A stretch of 40,042 nucleotides of DNA from an uncultured Lysobacteraceae bacterium (lineage in GTDB: Bacteria > Pseudomonadota > Gammaproteobacteria > Xanthomonadales > Rhodanobacteraceae). The notes beneath the pieces were generated by a model. It saw only the letters and a list, made by a program, of their open reading frames with translations. It was not told the DNA's origin and ran no database searches. A program made the translations under genes and the position numbers. Below, piece after piece: positions 7,869 through 17,210 of this stretch. The stretch covers positions 1 through 40,042 of the forward strand of contig CAMLSI010000002.1 in the NCBI GenBank assembly GCA_946482585.1, given 5' to 3'. Position 1 is the stretch's first letter; every line of letters starts with the position of its first letter.

Positions 7869-10067
7869 ATGAGCAAGAAGACCGACGCGCCCACGGACGA
7901 GACCGCGACGCCGACGCACGACGCCAAGCCGCGCAGCCGCCGCAAGAGCATCGACGACGACGCAGCGCCGAAGCCGCCGCCGAAGCCTCGCGCACCGCGC
8001 AAGAGCGTCGTGTCGGAAACGAGCGCGACCGGAACAGGCGCGACGAACGCCGCAGCGGAGACCGCAGCGGCGCCGCCACGCAGTCGCGCGCCGCGGGCGG
8101 CGAAGCCGGCGATGCCGGCAGGCGCCGGGGCCGCGGACAGCGTGGCCGCGACGCCGATCCCGCCGCCGCCGACCTCGACTCGCGCCTCGCGGGCGACGAA
8201 AGCGACCGCCGCATCGACGCCGACATCCGCGGCGCCGGCGCCTGCAGCGGTGCCGGCCGCCGCCGGGCCTCAACCGGCAATCGCATCGGCGGCACCACAC
8301 GCCGTGACGGCAACGCCGACACCACCGGTCAAGGCGCAGACGACGACCGCAGCGCCCGCCGCCGCACCGCACGCCACCTTGGCGGCCGTCGCGGCGCCGT
8401 CGGAAGCGACACGACCGCCCGCGGCGCGCCCGGTTACCGGGCAGGCGAGTCCGGCCGCGAATCCGGCGCCGCCGACGCCGGCGCATGTCGTCGCGAAACC
8501 GATGCCGACACCTCAACCGGCAGCACCGGAAGCGCCGCATCCCGCGGCGCCGGCACCCGTCGCAGCCGTACCAGCACCGGCGCGGCCGGCAGTTGCGGCT
8601 CCGACCGCACCCTCTCCTGGTCCTGCGAAATCCGCGATGCCGTCGGTTGCGCCGCCCCCGGCGGCAAGCAGCGCCATCCGACCGGCGGCGACATCGCCCG
8701 GCGCCTCCTCGGCAGCACCGCGCACCGCACCCGGCCCGACCGCATCGCATCCCGGCACCGGTGCGGCCGCCCGTCCACCGGCGGTTGTGCCACCGCCGGC
8801 GCAGCCGCCTGCGGCACGAGCAGCGACCACGACACCTGTCACGGCTTCAGCGGTACCGCCGAAAGCCCCGGCACCGGCGCCGATACAACACGCCGCCGCC
8901 GCGACTCCGCGACCGGCGGCCGACGCGCGGCCGGCACCGCACTCCGCTGCGAACAGCCCGAAACCGGTCGATGCGGACGACGAGCCGCCGGCGTTCCTGC
9001 GACCGCCGGGCAAACACAAGCCTGCACCGCCGGCGAAGCCCTCGGCACCCGCCGCGAAACACGGTGGTAAATCCGCTGCGCGCGACAAGGCCGCGGCCGC
9101 GCCGGCGCATCCGGCCGACGCCTCGGCACGCTCGCGCGGCGTACTCGAGGCGCTGCTGAAGCTGTTGCCGAAGGACTGGCGCCCGGCGACTCGCGACTAT
9201 CTCGTGCTCATGCGCATGGACCGGCCGATCGGTGCGCTGTTGCTGCTGTGGCCGACCTGGTGGGCGCTCTGGCTCGCAGCCGGCGACTTTCCGCCGCCGT
9301 ATCTGCTCGTGATCTTCACGCTCGGCGTGTTCCTCATGCGCGCGGCCGGCTGCGTCATCAATGACTACGCCGATCGCTGGCTCGATCCGCAGGTCGAGCG
9401 CACGCGCGGCCGGCCGATCGCCGCGGGCCGCGTGACGCCGCGCGCGGCACTGGTGCTGTTCGGCGTACTGCTCGCGCTCGCGTTCGGTCTCGTGCTGCTG
9501 ACGAATGCGATGACGGTCAAGCTGTCCTTCGCCGGCGCCGCGCTCGCGACGCTGTATCCGTTCGCCAAGCGCTACACGCACCTGCCGCAGGTCGTGCTCG
9601 GCGCCGCGTTCGGCTGGTCGATCCCGATGGCATTCGCCGCCGTGAAGGGCGGCGCGCCGATGGTGACCTGGTTCCAGGCGCTGCCGCCGCTGTGCTGGCT
9701 GCTGTTCACTGCGAACGTGGTCTGGGCGACGATCTACGACACCGAATACGCGATGGTCGACCGCGAGGAAGACATCGCGGCCGGCTCCAAGTCGACCGCG
9801 ATCCTGTTCGGCGACGACGATCGCATGATCCTCGGCGTGCTCATGGGCACGTTCCTGCTCGCGCTGGTGCTGGTGGGCTCGCGAGCGAGCCTGCACTGGA
9901 CCTACTACCTCGGCGTCGTCGCGGCGACCGGACTCTGCGTCTGGCAGCAGTATCTGATCCGCGAGCGCGAGCGCGCGGCCTGTTTCGCCGCGTTCCGCAA
10001 CAATCTATGGCTCGGCATGGCGGTCTGGGCCGGCATCTGCCTCGCGCTGGCGCTCAGGCACGTCTAG
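7869..10067 (+). CDS. ubiA: 4-hydroxybenzoate polyprenyltransferase with a long disordered N-terminal extension
   Basis: A 732-residue protein whose last ~290 residues are a complete UbiA. This inner-membrane enzyme attaches the polyprenyl tail to 4-hydroxybenzoate in ubiquinone synthesis. The core begins near residue 440 ([20 protein letters not shown]) and has both Asp-rich motifs: NDYADRWLD near residue 498 and [13 protein letters not shown] near 624, between several membrane helices. Residues 1 to about 430 are an addition: a charged start with repeated RRKS/PRKS, then a low-complexity Ala/Pro/Thr stretch with no recognisable fold. Family members are normally about 290 residues. The frame is open throughout. 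An internal start near the MRMD segment would give an almost normal UbiA, so the extension needs proof. The stop overlaps that of comF in CTAG. Confidence 0.88.
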   Translation: MSKKTDAPTDETATPTHDAKPRSRRKSIDDDAAPKPPPKPRAPRKSVVSETSATGTGATNAAAETAAAPPRSRAPRAAKPAMPAGAGAADSVAATPIPPPPTSTRASRATKATAASTPTSAAPAPAAVPAAAGPQPAIASAAPHAVTATPTPPVKAQTTTAAPAAAPHATLAAVAAPSEATRPPAARPVTGQASPAANPAPPTPAHVVAKPMPTPQPAAPEAPHPAAPAPVAAVPAPARPAVAAPTAPSPGPAKSAMPSVAPPPAASSAIRPAATSPGASSAAPRTAPGPTASHPGTGAAARPPAVVPPPAQPPAARAATTTPVTASAVPPKAPAPAPIQHAAAATPRPAADARPAPHSAANSPKPVDADDEPPAFLRPPGKHKPAPPAKPSAPAAKHGGKSAARDKAAAAPAHPADASARSRGVLEALLKLLPKDWRPATRDYLVLMRMDRPIGALLLLWPTWWALWLAAGDFPPPYLLVIFTLGVFLMRAAGCVINDYADRWLDPQVERTRGRPIAAGRVTPRAALVLFGVLLALAFGLVLLTNAMTVKLSFAGAALATLYPFAKRYTHLPQVVLGAAFGWSIPMAFAAVKGGAPMVTWFQALPPLCWLLFTANVVWATIYDTEYAMVDREEDIAAGSKSTAILFGDDDRMILGVLMGTFLLALVLVGSRASLHWTYYLGVVAATGLCVWQQYLIRERERAACFAAFRNNLWLGMAVWAGICLALALRHV

Positions 10068-10813
10068 CGCGGCGCGCGCGCGATCGCCCAGATGTCGACG
10101 CGCGCGGCGCCGGCGCGCCGCAGCGCGAGCGCACACTCCTGGGCGGTGGCGCCGGTGGTCATCACATCGTCGACGACGGCGACGTGCGGCGGCAGCGCGA
10201 CGCCGTCGCGCACGGTGAACGCGCCGCGCAAGTTGCGCCGCCGCGCGAGCGCGCTGAGGCCGCTCTGCGCGGGCGTCGCGCGCGGACGCTGCAGGGTGTC
10301 GGGCAACAGGACGATGCCGCTCGCACGCGCAAGGGTCCGCGCGAGCTCCAGCGCCTGGTTGTAGCCGCGCTCGCGCAACCGCTCCGCATGCAGCGGCACC
10401 GGCAGCAGCGCGTCGGGCCGCGCCGGCGGCGCGCGGTGCCAATGCTCCAGGGCGACCTCGGCCAGCACGCGGCCGGCAGCCAGGTCGCCGCCGAACTTGA
10501 AGCGCGTCATCAGGCCCGCGAGCGGCGGCGCATAGCGCAGCGGCGCCCAGGTCGCCCGAAACGCCGGCAATCGTTTCAGGCAGCGCCCGCAGGCCGTCGC
10601 GGCCAACGGCAACGGTTGGCCGCAGCAGGCGCAGGCCGGCGTGTTGGGCGCCAGGTCGGCGCGACAGGCCGCGCAGAGATCGCGCGAGCGCTCGCCAGCG
10701 CCGCCACACAGCAGGCAGCGCGACGGCAGCAGTGCGAAGCCGAGCCGTTGCCACCAGCCGTCAACCGGTGTGCGCGCGTTCAAGTTGACAGCCTCCACCG
10801 TGGCCCCGGACAC
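10064..10813 (-). CDS. comF: ComF family protein (phosphoribosyltransferase-like, DNA uptake)
   Basis: A protein of up to 249 residues in the ComF/GntX family, linked to natural transformation and, in some species, to handling of incoming single-stranded DNA. The N-terminal zinc-ribbon-like part has paired cysteines (CLLCGG, CAAC, CACCG, CGRC). The C-terminal phosphoribosyltransferase domain has [17 protein letters not shown] and the PRPP loop [13 protein letters not shown]. The longest frame opens with a GTG at 10813. A TTG at 10783 has GGTGGAGG eight bases upstream and may be the true start ([11 protein letters not shown]). It is convergent with ubiA, their stops sharing CTAG, and divergent from bioB over a very short spacer. 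Confidence 0.9.
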   Translation of the reverse strand: MSGATVEAVNLNARTPVDGWWQRLGFALLPSRCLLCGGAGERSRDLCAACRADLAPNTPACACCGQPLPLAATACGRCLKRLPAFRATWAPLRYAPPLAGLMTRFKFGGDLAAGRVLAEVALEHWHRAPPARPDALLPVPLHAERLRERGYNQALELARTLARASGIVLLPDTLQRPRATPAQSGLSALARRRNLRGAFTVRDGVALPPHVAVVDDVMTTGATAQECALALRRAGAARVDIWAIARAPR

Positions 10814-10846
10814 TCGCGCCCGAATTTAGCCCGCTAGCGATCGCCC

Positions 10847-11902
10847 ATGACAGCCCTACGCCACGACTGGACGCGCGAGGAAGTGCTCGCCCTGTTCGAC
10901 CTCCCCTTTGCCGACCTGCTGCATGACGCGCAGCGGACGCATCGCGAGCACTTCGACGCGAACGCCGTACAGGTCTCGACCTTGCTGTCGATCAAGACCG
11001 GCGGCTGCCCCGAGGACTGCGCCTACTGCCCGCAGAGCGCGCGCTACGCGACCGGGCTCAAGGCCGAAAAGCTGATGTCCCTCGACGCGGTCGTCGACAA
11101 GGCGCGCCAGGCCAAGGCCGCCGGCGCGACACGCTTCTGCATGGGCGCGGCCTGGCGTTCGCCGAAGGACAAGGACGTGGGCAAGGTCGCCGAGATGGTC
11201 GGCGCGGTGAAGGCGCTCGGCCTCGAAACCTGCGCGACGCTCGGCATGCTCAGCGGCGAACAGGCGCAGGCGCTCAAGAGCGCCGGCCTCGACTACTACA
11301 ACCACAATCTCGATACGGCGCCGGAGTTCTACGGCGACATCATCAAGACGCGCGAATATCAGGATCGCCTCGACACGCTCGAGCACGTGCGCCAGGCCGG
11401 CATGAAGACCTGCTGCGGCGGCATCGTCGGCATGGGCGAGACGCGCGAGCAGCGCGCCGGATTGCTGCAGACCCTCGCGAACCTGCCCGAGCATCCGACC
11501 TCGGTCCCGATCAATCGGCTCGTACAGGTCGCCGGCACGCCGCTCGCCGGCACGGCGCTGCTCGACCCGTTCGAGTTCGTGCGCACGATCGCCGTCGCGC
11601 GCCTGCTGATGCCGCAGTCCATGGTGCGCCTGTCCGCGGGCCGCGCCGAGATGAGCGACGAACTGCAGGCGCTGTGCTTCCTCGCCGGTGCGAATTCGAT
11701 CTTCTACGGCGAAAAGCTGCTGACGACGGGCAATCCTGACGTGGAGCACGACCAGGCACTGTTCCGCCGCCTCGGCATCCATCCGTTGCAGGTCATCGAG
11801 CAGTCCTCGACCGTGCATGCGGACATCGTCGACACCGACGCGCAGGCCTGCGGCAACGGCGGTTGCGGTGGCGCCTGCAGCGATACCGGCCTCGCCGCCT
11901 GA
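10847..11902 (+). CDS. bioB: Biotin synthase
   Basis: A 351-residue radical SAM enzyme that inserts sulfur into dethiobiotin, the last step of biotin synthesis. The radical SAM cluster ligands are Cys54, Cys58 and Cys61 in [10 protein letters not shown]. Cysteines for the auxiliary 2Fe-2S cluster lie in the segments [19 protein letters not shown] and [13 protein letters not shown]. The YNHNLDT motif is present, and length is normal. It is the first gene of a biotin operon (bioB, bioF, bioH, bioC). The C-terminus has a Cys/Gly-rich tail ([12 protein letters not shown]), common in proteobacterial BioB. No BirA-type operator with long TTGTAAACC-like arms is visible upstream. Confidence 0.97.
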   Translation: MTALRHDWTREEVLALFDLPFADLLHDAQRTHREHFDANAVQVSTLLSIKTGGCPEDCAYCPQSARYATGLKAEKLMSLDAVVDKARQAKAAGATRFCMGAAWRSPKDKDVGKVAEMVGAVKALGLETCATLGMLSGEQAQALKSAGLDYYNHNLDTAPEFYGDIIKTREYQDRLDTLEHVRQAGMKTCCGGIVGMGETREQRAGLLQTLANLPEHPTSVPINRLVQVAGTPLAGTALLDPFEFVRTIAVARLLMPQSMVRLSAGRAEMSDELQALCFLAGANSIFYGEKLLTTGNPDVEHDQALFRRLGIHPLQVIEQSSTVHADIVDTDAQACGNGGCGGACSDTGLAA

Positions 11903-11930
11903 AGCCGCGGCGCCCGTCGCCGCGCCCACG

Positions 11931-13115
11931 ATGCCTCGCCCGGACCTGCTCGCCCGACTGCACCAGGCCTGCGCCGAACGCGCCGAGGCCGGTCTGCTGC
12001 GGCGCCTGCGCTGCGTCGCCGACACGGACGGCGCCGAAGTCGTCATCGGCGGCCGGCGCCTGCTGAATTTCGCGAGCAACGACTACCTCGGCCTCGCGCA
12101 GCATCCGCGCGTGCGCGAAGCGCTGATCACCGCGGCACGACGCTGGGGCGTCGGCGCGACCGCGGCGCATCTGCTCGGCGGGCATCGCGACGAGCACGAC
12201 ACGCTCGAACGCAAGCTCGCCGCATGGACCGGACGCGAACGCGCGCTGCTGTTTTCGAGCGGCTACCTGGCCAACCTCGGCGTGCTCGCCGCGCTGCTGC
12301 GCGACGGCGACCTCTGCCTGCAGGACAAGCTCAATCACGCCTGCCTGCTCGACGGCGCGCGGCTCGCGGGCGCGAACCTGAAGCGCTACGTGCACACCGA
12401 CGTCGACAGCGCGCATCGCCAGTTCGAGACCGCGCCGCAGGCCGCCGCGCTGCTCGCGACCGACGGCGTGTTCAGCATGGACGGCGACATCGCGCCGCTG
12501 CGGGAACTCGCCGCGCTGTGCCGCGACCAGAACGCGACGCTGCATGTCGACGACGCGCATGGTCTCGGCGTGCTCGGTGCCGACGGCGCAGGCAGCGTCG
12601 CCGAGGCCGGACTCGACGCGAACGACGTGCCCGTGCTCATGGCCACGCTCGGCAAGACCGTCGGCGTCTGCGGCGCGTTCGTCGCCGGCAGCACCGCGCT
12701 CGTCGAAGGTCTCGTGCAGTTCGCGCGCAGCTACGTCTACACGACGGCGTTGCCGCCGGCGCTGGCCGCAGCGACCGCGGCCGCGGTCGACATCGCACGC
12801 TACGAACCGTGGCGCCGCGATCGCCTGCGCACGCTGGTCGCGCATCTTCGCGCCGGCGCGAAGATGCGCGGCCTGACCCTGCTGTCGTCGCGCACGGCGA
12901 TACAGCCGTTGCTCGTCGGCGACAGCGCGACGGCGCTGCGCCTGTCGCGCGAGCTCGAGTCCGACGGCTTCTACGTGCCGGCGATCCGCCCGCCGACCGT
13001 GCCCGCGGGCGCCGCGCGCCTGCGCATCACGCTGTCGGCGCTTCACACCGAGAGCATGGTCGAGCAACTGCTCGACGCGCTCGCACGCCGCGCCGCTCCC
13101 ACGCGCGGCGACTGA
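11931..13115 (+). CDS. bioF: 8-amino-7-oxononanoate synthase
   Basis: A 394-residue PLP enzyme that condenses pimeloyl-ACP with alanine, the first ring-forming step of biotin synthesis. Typical segments are NFASNDYLGLAQHP, the glycine-rich GVGATAAHLLGGH, HVDDAHGLGVLG, and the PLP-binding Lys242 in ATLGKTVGVCG. I start it at the ATG at 11931 (MPRPDLLARL). The frame is open further into bioB, but that part reads as the antiphase of bioB and lacks homology-like sequence. There is no clear Shine-Dalgarno sequence, so translation may be coupled to bioB, which stops 28 bases upstream. Confidence 0.95.
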   Translation: MPRPDLLARLHQACAERAEAGLLRRLRCVADTDGAEVVIGGRRLLNFASNDYLGLAQHPRVREALITAARRWGVGATAAHLLGGHRDEHDTLERKLAAWTGRERALLFSSGYLANLGVLAALLRDGDLCLQDKLNHACLLDGARLAGANLKRYVHTDVDSAHRQFETAPQAAALLATDGVFSMDGDIAPLRELAALCRDQNATLHVDDAHGLGVLGADGAGSVAEAGLDANDVPVLMATLGKTVGVCGAFVAGSTALVEGLVQFARSYVYTTALPPALAAATAAAVDIARYEPWRRDRLRTLVAHLRAGAKMRGLTLLSSRTAIQPLLVGDSATALRLSRELESDGFYVPAIRPPTVPAGAARLRITLSALHTESMVEQLLDALARRAAPTRGD

Positions 13116-13140
13116 CGTCACACGGTTGCCGATTTCCCTC

Positions 13141-13905
13141 ATGCACATCGAAACGCAGGGCCAAGGCCCCGACATCGTCATGATCCACGGCTGGGCCATG
13201 CACGCCGGCATCTTCGCGCCGCTGACGCGCGAACTCTCGACGCGCTTTCGCCTGCACCTCGTCGATCTGCCGGGCCATGGGCTCAGCGCGCAGCGCGACG
13301 AACGCCTCGATCTCGCCGACTGCGCGCAACGTATCGCCGCGCAGGTGCCGCGCGCGATCTGGCTCGGCTGGTCCCTCGGCGGGCAGGTCTGCCTCGAAGC
13401 GGCGCGGCTGCGGCCGCAGCAGGTGCGCGGCCTCGTGCTCATCGCATCGAGCCCGCGCTTCGTCGTCGGCGAGGACTGGCCGCAGGGCGTCGCGCCGGAC
13501 ACCTTCCGTCAGTTCGGCGACGGCCTGCGCAGCGACTATCACCGCACGATCGAACGCTTCCTCGCGCTCGAGGCGCACGGGTCTGAGCGTGCGCAGAGCG
13601 AACTGCGCGAACTGCGCGCGCATGTGTTCGATCGCGGCGAGCCGGCGCTGCGCGCGCTCTGCGACGGACTGGAGATCCTCGATCGCGCCGATCTGCGCGA
13701 TGCGCTGCCCGCGTTGACCGTACCGAGCCTCTGGATCGCCGGCCGCCGCGACAAGCTGATTCCGCCGGCGGCGATGCAATGGGCCGCACAGCAGAACCCG
13801 CACGGCCGCTATCTCGAATTTTCCGCCGGCCATGCACCGTTCATCGGACAGGCGGGCGCGGTCGCCGACGCGATTGCCGCGTTCGCGGCGGAGGTCGGCC
13901 CATGA
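13141..13905 (+). CDS. bioH: Pimeloyl-ACP methyl ester carboxylesterase
   Basis: A 254-residue alpha/beta hydrolase that removes the methyl ester from pimeloyl-ACP methyl ester, ending BioC-dependent pimelate synthesis. The catalytic triad is visible: Ser78 in GWSLGG, Asp204 in AGRRDKL and His231 in SAGHAPF, with the oxyanion motif HGWAM near residue 16. Its place between bioF and bioC supports the assignment over other hydrolases. I use the ATG at 13141; a TTG at 13126 would add five residues. Its stop overlaps the bioC start by ATGA. Confidence 0.94.
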   Translation: MHIETQGQGPDIVMIHGWAMHAGIFAPLTRELSTRFRLHLVDLPGHGLSAQRDERLDLADCAQRIAAQVPRAIWLGWSLGGQVCLEAARLRPQQVRGLVLIASSPRFVVGEDWPQGVAPDTFRQFGDGLRSDYHRTIERFLALEAHGSERAQSELRELRAHVFDRGEPALRALCDGLEILDRADLRDALPALTVPSLWIAGRRDKLIPPAAMQWAAQQNPHGRYLEFSAGHAPFIGQAGAVADAIAAFAAEVGP

Positions 13906-14777
13906 CGCCGTTCGACCGCGACCAGGTGCGCCGCGCGTTCGGACGCGCGGCGACGAGCTATGCCGAGCACGCGGTGCTGCAGCACGAAGTCGAAGACCGC
14001 CTGCTCGAACGCCTCGACTACGTCACGACGCCCCCGCAGCGTGTGCTCGATCTGGGCTGCGGCCCGGGCCGGGCGAGCGGAAAACTGCGCAAGCGCTGGC
14101 GCAAGGCCGACGTGATCGCGATGGATCTCGCGCTGCCGATGCTGCAGCAGGCACGGCGCGAAGGCAGTTGGCTGCGCCCGCTCGCGCGTATCTGCGCCGA
14201 CGCGCGCCAGTTGCCGCTCGCCGACGCCAGCATCGATGTACTGTTCTCCAGCCTGTGCATCCAGTGGATCGTCGATCTGCCGGCGCTGTTCGACGAGTTC
14301 CGCCGCGTGCTGAAGCCGGACGGCTTTCTCACCCTGTCGACCTTCGGGCCGCTGACCCTGCACGAGTTGCGCACGGCGTGGGCCGACGTCGACAGCGCCC
14401 CGCACGTGAGCCGGTTTCCCGATATCCAGCGCGTCGGCGACGCGCTGCTCGCCGCGGGCTTCCGCGATCCGGTGCTCGACGGCGACGACTTCACGCTGAC
14501 CTATGCCGACACGGGCGCGCTGATGCGCGACCTGAAATCCATCGGCGCCACCAATGCCGACTCCCAGCGCCGACGCGGCCTGACCGGCAAATCGCGATTG
14601 CGCGCGGTCGCGCGGGCCTACGAACCGTTCCGCCGCGACGACGGTCGTCTGCCGGCGACCTACGAAGTGATCAGCGCGCATGCCTGGGGTCCCAAGCCCG
14701 GTCAGCCGCGCCGCCACGGCGGCACGGATATCGCGACGTTTCCGGTGGATCAGTTGAGAGTGCGGCCGCGGAAGTGA
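13902..14777 (+). CDS. bioC: Malonyl-ACP O-methyltransferase
   Basis: A 291-residue SAM-dependent methyltransferase that methylates malonyl-ACP so that fatty-acid synthesis enzymes can build pimelate. The SAM-binding motif is VLDLGCGPGRASGKL near residue 47. Later class I motifs are ICADARQLPLADASIDVLFS and LKPDGFLTLSTFGP. The segment DVDSAPHVSRFPDIQRVGD is typical of BioC. The start at 13902 overlaps the bioH stop (ATGA), and GGAGG lies seven bases upstream inside bioH, supporting coupled translation. It closes the biotin operon and is convergent with the VWA gene after only 22 bases, with no obvious terminator. Confidence 0.95.
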   Translation: MTPFDRDQVRRAFGRAATSYAEHAVLQHEVEDRLLERLDYVTTPPQRVLDLGCGPGRASGKLRKRWRKADVIAMDLALPMLQQARREGSWLRPLARICADARQLPLADASIDVLFSSLCIQWIVDLPALFDEFRRVLKPDGFLTLSTFGPLTLHELRTAWADVDSAPHVSRFPDIQRVGDALLAAGFRDPVLDGDDFTLTYADTGALMRDLKSIGATNADSQRRRGLTGKSRLRAVARAYEPFRRDDGRLPATYEVISAHAWGPKPGQPRRHGGTDIATFPVDQLRVRPRK

Positions 14778-14799
14778 AGCGGGAATCGATGCGCGGCGT

Positions 14800-15978
14800 T
14801 CACCGTCCGCGCAGCGAATCCACTGCGTCGTTGAGCCCCGCGAGCGTCAGCGGATACATGCGGCCCTGCATGAGTTCGCGCGTGATGCCGATCGACGGCG
14901 TCCATTCCCAGCGCGACGGCTCCACCGGATTCAGCCAGATCGCGCGGCGATAGAGCTCGGTCAGACGGTTCAGCCAGACCGCGCCGGCTTCCGGATTGTG
15001 ATGCTCGATGCTGCCGCCGGGCTCGGTGATCTCATACGGGCTCATGCTCGCGTCGCCGACGATGACGAGCTTGTAGTCGGCCGCATACGTATGCATGAGA
15101 TCGAGCGTGCGCTGATGCACGTCCCAGCGCCGCGAGTTGTCGCGCCAGAGTCGTTCGTAAATGAAATTGTGGAAATAGAAATGCTGCAGGTGCTTGAACT
15201 CGCTGCGCGCGGCCGAGAACACCTCCTCGCAGATGCGCACGTGGTCGTCCATCGAACCGCCGATGTCGAGCAGCAGCAGAACCTTCACCGCGTTGTGCCG
15301 CTCCGGCCGCATCCGGAGGTCGAGCCAGCCCGCGTTGCGCGCCGTCGCACGGATCGTGCCGTCGAGGTCGAGCTCCTGTTCGGCGCCCGTGCGCGCGAGC
15401 CGGCGCAGCGCACGCAGCGCGAGCTTGATGTCGCGCGTGCCGAGTTCGCGCGTGTCGTCGAGGTTGCGGAACTGACGCTGCTCCCAGACCTTGACCGCGC
15501 GGCGCTGGCCGGACTTGCCGCCGATGCGCACGCCTTCGGGGTTGTAGCCCGAATGGCCGAACGGCGACGTGCCGCCGGTGCCGATCCAGCGCGAACCGCC
15601 CTGGTGGCGCTCCTGCTGTTCGGCCAGGCGGCGCTGGAGCTCATCGAGCAATTTCTGCAACCCGCCCAGTGCCTCGATCGCGGCTTTTTCCTCGGGCGTG
15701 AACGCGCGGTCGAGCTCGCGTCGCAGCCATTCCTCGGGCACGGCGCCGTAGAGCTGCTGCGCGGCAGCGTCGACGCCGCTGAAAAAGGTCCCGAACGCGC
15801 GATCGTAGCGGTCGAACTGGGTTTCGTCCTTGACCAGGCAAATGCGTGCCAGCAGATGGAATTCGTCGAGCGACAGGCGCGAAAACCCGGCGCGCAGCGC
15901 GTCGAGCAGGGCCAGCAGTTCGTTGATGCCGGGCCTGAGTCCCTGGCTGCGCAGCCAGAGGAAGAAACGGATCAGCAT
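14800..15978 (-). CDS. VWA domain-containing CoxE-like protein
   Basis: A 392-residue cytoplasmic protein of the CoxE-like von Willebrand A group, usually paired with a MoxR AAA ATPase to form a chaperone-like system that matures or inserts metal into target enzymes. The N-terminal ~100 residues are helical (MLIRFFLWLRSQGLRPGINE). A Gly/Ser-rich stretch follows (GGTSPFGHSGYNPEGVRIGG). The VWA domain is C-terminal, with a MIDAS-like loop LLDIGGSMDDH in which the usual DxSxS is DxGxS. Its expected partner MoxR lies 1.2 kb upstream on the same strand, beyond an oppositely oriented gene. The target is unknown. Confidence 0.87.
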   Translation of the reverse strand: MLIRFFLWLRSQGLRPGINELLALLDALRAGFSRLSLDEFHLLARICLVKDETQFDRYDRAFGTFFSGVDAAAQQLYGAVPEEWLRRELDRAFTPEEKAAIEALGGLQKLLDELQRRLAEQQERHQGGSRWIGTGGTSPFGHSGYNPEGVRIGGKSGQRRAVKVWEQRQFRNLDDTRELGTRDIKLALRALRRLARTGAEQELDLDGTIRATARNAGWLDLRMRPERHNAVKVLLLLDIGGSMDDHVRICEEVFSAARSEFKHLQHFYFHNFIYERLWRDNSRRWDVHQRTLDLMHTYAADYKLVIVGDASMSPYEITEPGGSIEHHNPEAGAVWLNRLTELYRRAIWLNPVEPSRWEWTPSIGITRELMQGRMYPLTLAGLNDAVDSLRGR

Positions 15979-16211
15979 GGGGTCCCGGCCTGCGGGCGGT
16001 ATCGGGTCGAACCGGCTGCGGACCGGTACGGGCCCGCCGTCCCCCGGCCGCAGGACCGGCGCGGCGGCCCGACTAAACGCTTATGCAACACGGTTGGTGG
16101 CATTATTCGACCTTCGAATCGCGACAGCGGCGGCGAAAATCGCTAGTCTGCGCGGCCCTCATTGCCGCCGCATCGGCGCCGGCCACGATATTACGTTTGC
16201 GGAGACCTCCC

Positions 16212-17051
16212 GTGCAGAAGCTTGTTCTTCCCCTGCTGTTCGCCAGCCTCGCCCTGGCCGCCTGCGGCCCGTCGAACGACGCCGGCAATCAGCCCAAGAC
16301 CGCGGCTCAGGCACCGATACCGACGTCGGTCACGGGCACGGTCTCACTGAAGGTGCCGGCACCGATCGGGCCGACCGCGCAGCTCAAGCTTTCGCTCGAG
16401 AACGTGAGCCTGAAGCCCGAGATCATCGTGGCGCAGAGCACGACGCAGCCGGGCCAGCTGCCCGCGCAGTTCCAGCTGCCGTTCGAGACCGGCAAGATCG
16501 ATCAGAACGCGCTGTACGTGCTCAACGTCGAACTCATCGACGGCGAACGCCGCTACGTCGCACCGCGCCAGTATCCGGTGCTGACCAAGGGTTCGCCGGC
16601 CAAGGTCGACGTCGTGATGACGCCGGAACCCACCGCGTCGGAAAAGCTCGAAGCCGAGTATGCAGGCCTCGAACGCGCGATCGGCGGCATGAAGCGCTCG
16701 CAGGGCGCCAGCGAGGACGAAGCCAGCACGACGGCATGGGACGGTTTCTTCGACAAGACCGGCCTGCGCTACATCCGCGAAATCGTCGACTTCGGCGACA
16801 AGGGCCGCACGAACACCTACTACGCCTACCGCGAAGGCAAGCCGATGGCGGTGGTGCAGGAACGCGTTCCGGCCATGGCCGAGAGGCCCAACGCGGTGAC
16901 GCGCGCCGGCTGGGACGCCGCCGGCCTGCTCGTGCTGAAGACCAAGAAAGAAGGCGGCACGGTCGGCGTGCTCGTCGACGCCGATGCGAAGAGTCTCTAC
17001 GATCGCGCCGTCGCGAAGTACGACGTGATCTCCAAGCGCACGCCGAAGTAA
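16212..17051 (+). CDS. YbaY/YscW-family lipoprotein
   Basis: A 279-residue outer-envelope lipoprotein. The start is a GTG at 16212 with GGAG seven bases upstream; the frame is open further upstream but the signal peptide fits this start. The lipobox is LAAC (Cys18). Residues about 40-145 resemble the YbaY/YscW domain, a beta-rich fold with the pattern VTGTVSLKVPAPIGPTAQLK and LNVELIDGERRYVAPRQYPV. The C-terminal half is not recognised, except that it reads like an MORN-type response segment (YYAYREGKPMAVVQERVP). The gene separates the VWA and moxR genes and has its own strong terminator. Confidence 0.78.
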   Translation: MQKLVLPLLFASLALAACGPSNDAGNQPKTAAQAPIPTSVTGTVSLKVPAPIGPTAQLKLSLENVSLKPEIIVAQSTTQPGQLPAQFQLPFETGKIDQNALYVLNVELIDGERRYVAPRQYPVLTKGSPAKVDVVMTPEPTASEKLEAEYAGLERAIGGMKRSQGASEDEASTTAWDGFFDKTGLRYIREIVDFGDKGRTNTYYAYREGKPMAVVQERVPAMAERPNAVTRAGWDAAGLLVLKTKKEGGTVGVLVDADAKSLYDRAVAKYDVISKRTPK

Positions 17052-17079
17052 TCGCATCGGATCGATCGCCGCATGGACA

Positions 17080-17109
17080 AAGCCCTCTCGTTCGCGAGAG
17101 GGCTTTTTT
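17080..17109 (+). terminator. Rho-independent terminator after the YbaY-like gene
   Basis: A perfect 11-bp stem (AAGCCCTCTCG with CGAGAGGGCTT) closed by a TTCG tetraloop, followed by a run of T. It lies 29 bases after the stop codon. Confidence 0.93.
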
Positions 17110-17210
17110 GTGGCGCTTCGTCAGCCGGGCGGACTCTGGCGGCGATAGGGCCTCGCCTACGGAGCCTCGGGAATCCCGGCCCGGCCCCTGCGACGCCTGA
17201 TTCCCGCAAC

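Noticed and set aside
6555..8750. Open frame of about 730 codons opposite cpdB and ubiA
   Set aside because: Its product is an Arg/Gly-rich antisense reading of two well-supported genes, as is common in GC-rich DNA.
7980..9100. Ala/Pro-rich stretch in ubiA as a DNA tandem repeat
   Set aside because: No fixed repeat unit is seen; it is low-complexity protein sequence with varying codons.
10784..10846. TTGACA (10785-10790) as a bioB -35 box, and a search for a BirA operator
   Set aside because: No -10 box occurs at a proper distance, and no long inverted arms of the BirA type are present.
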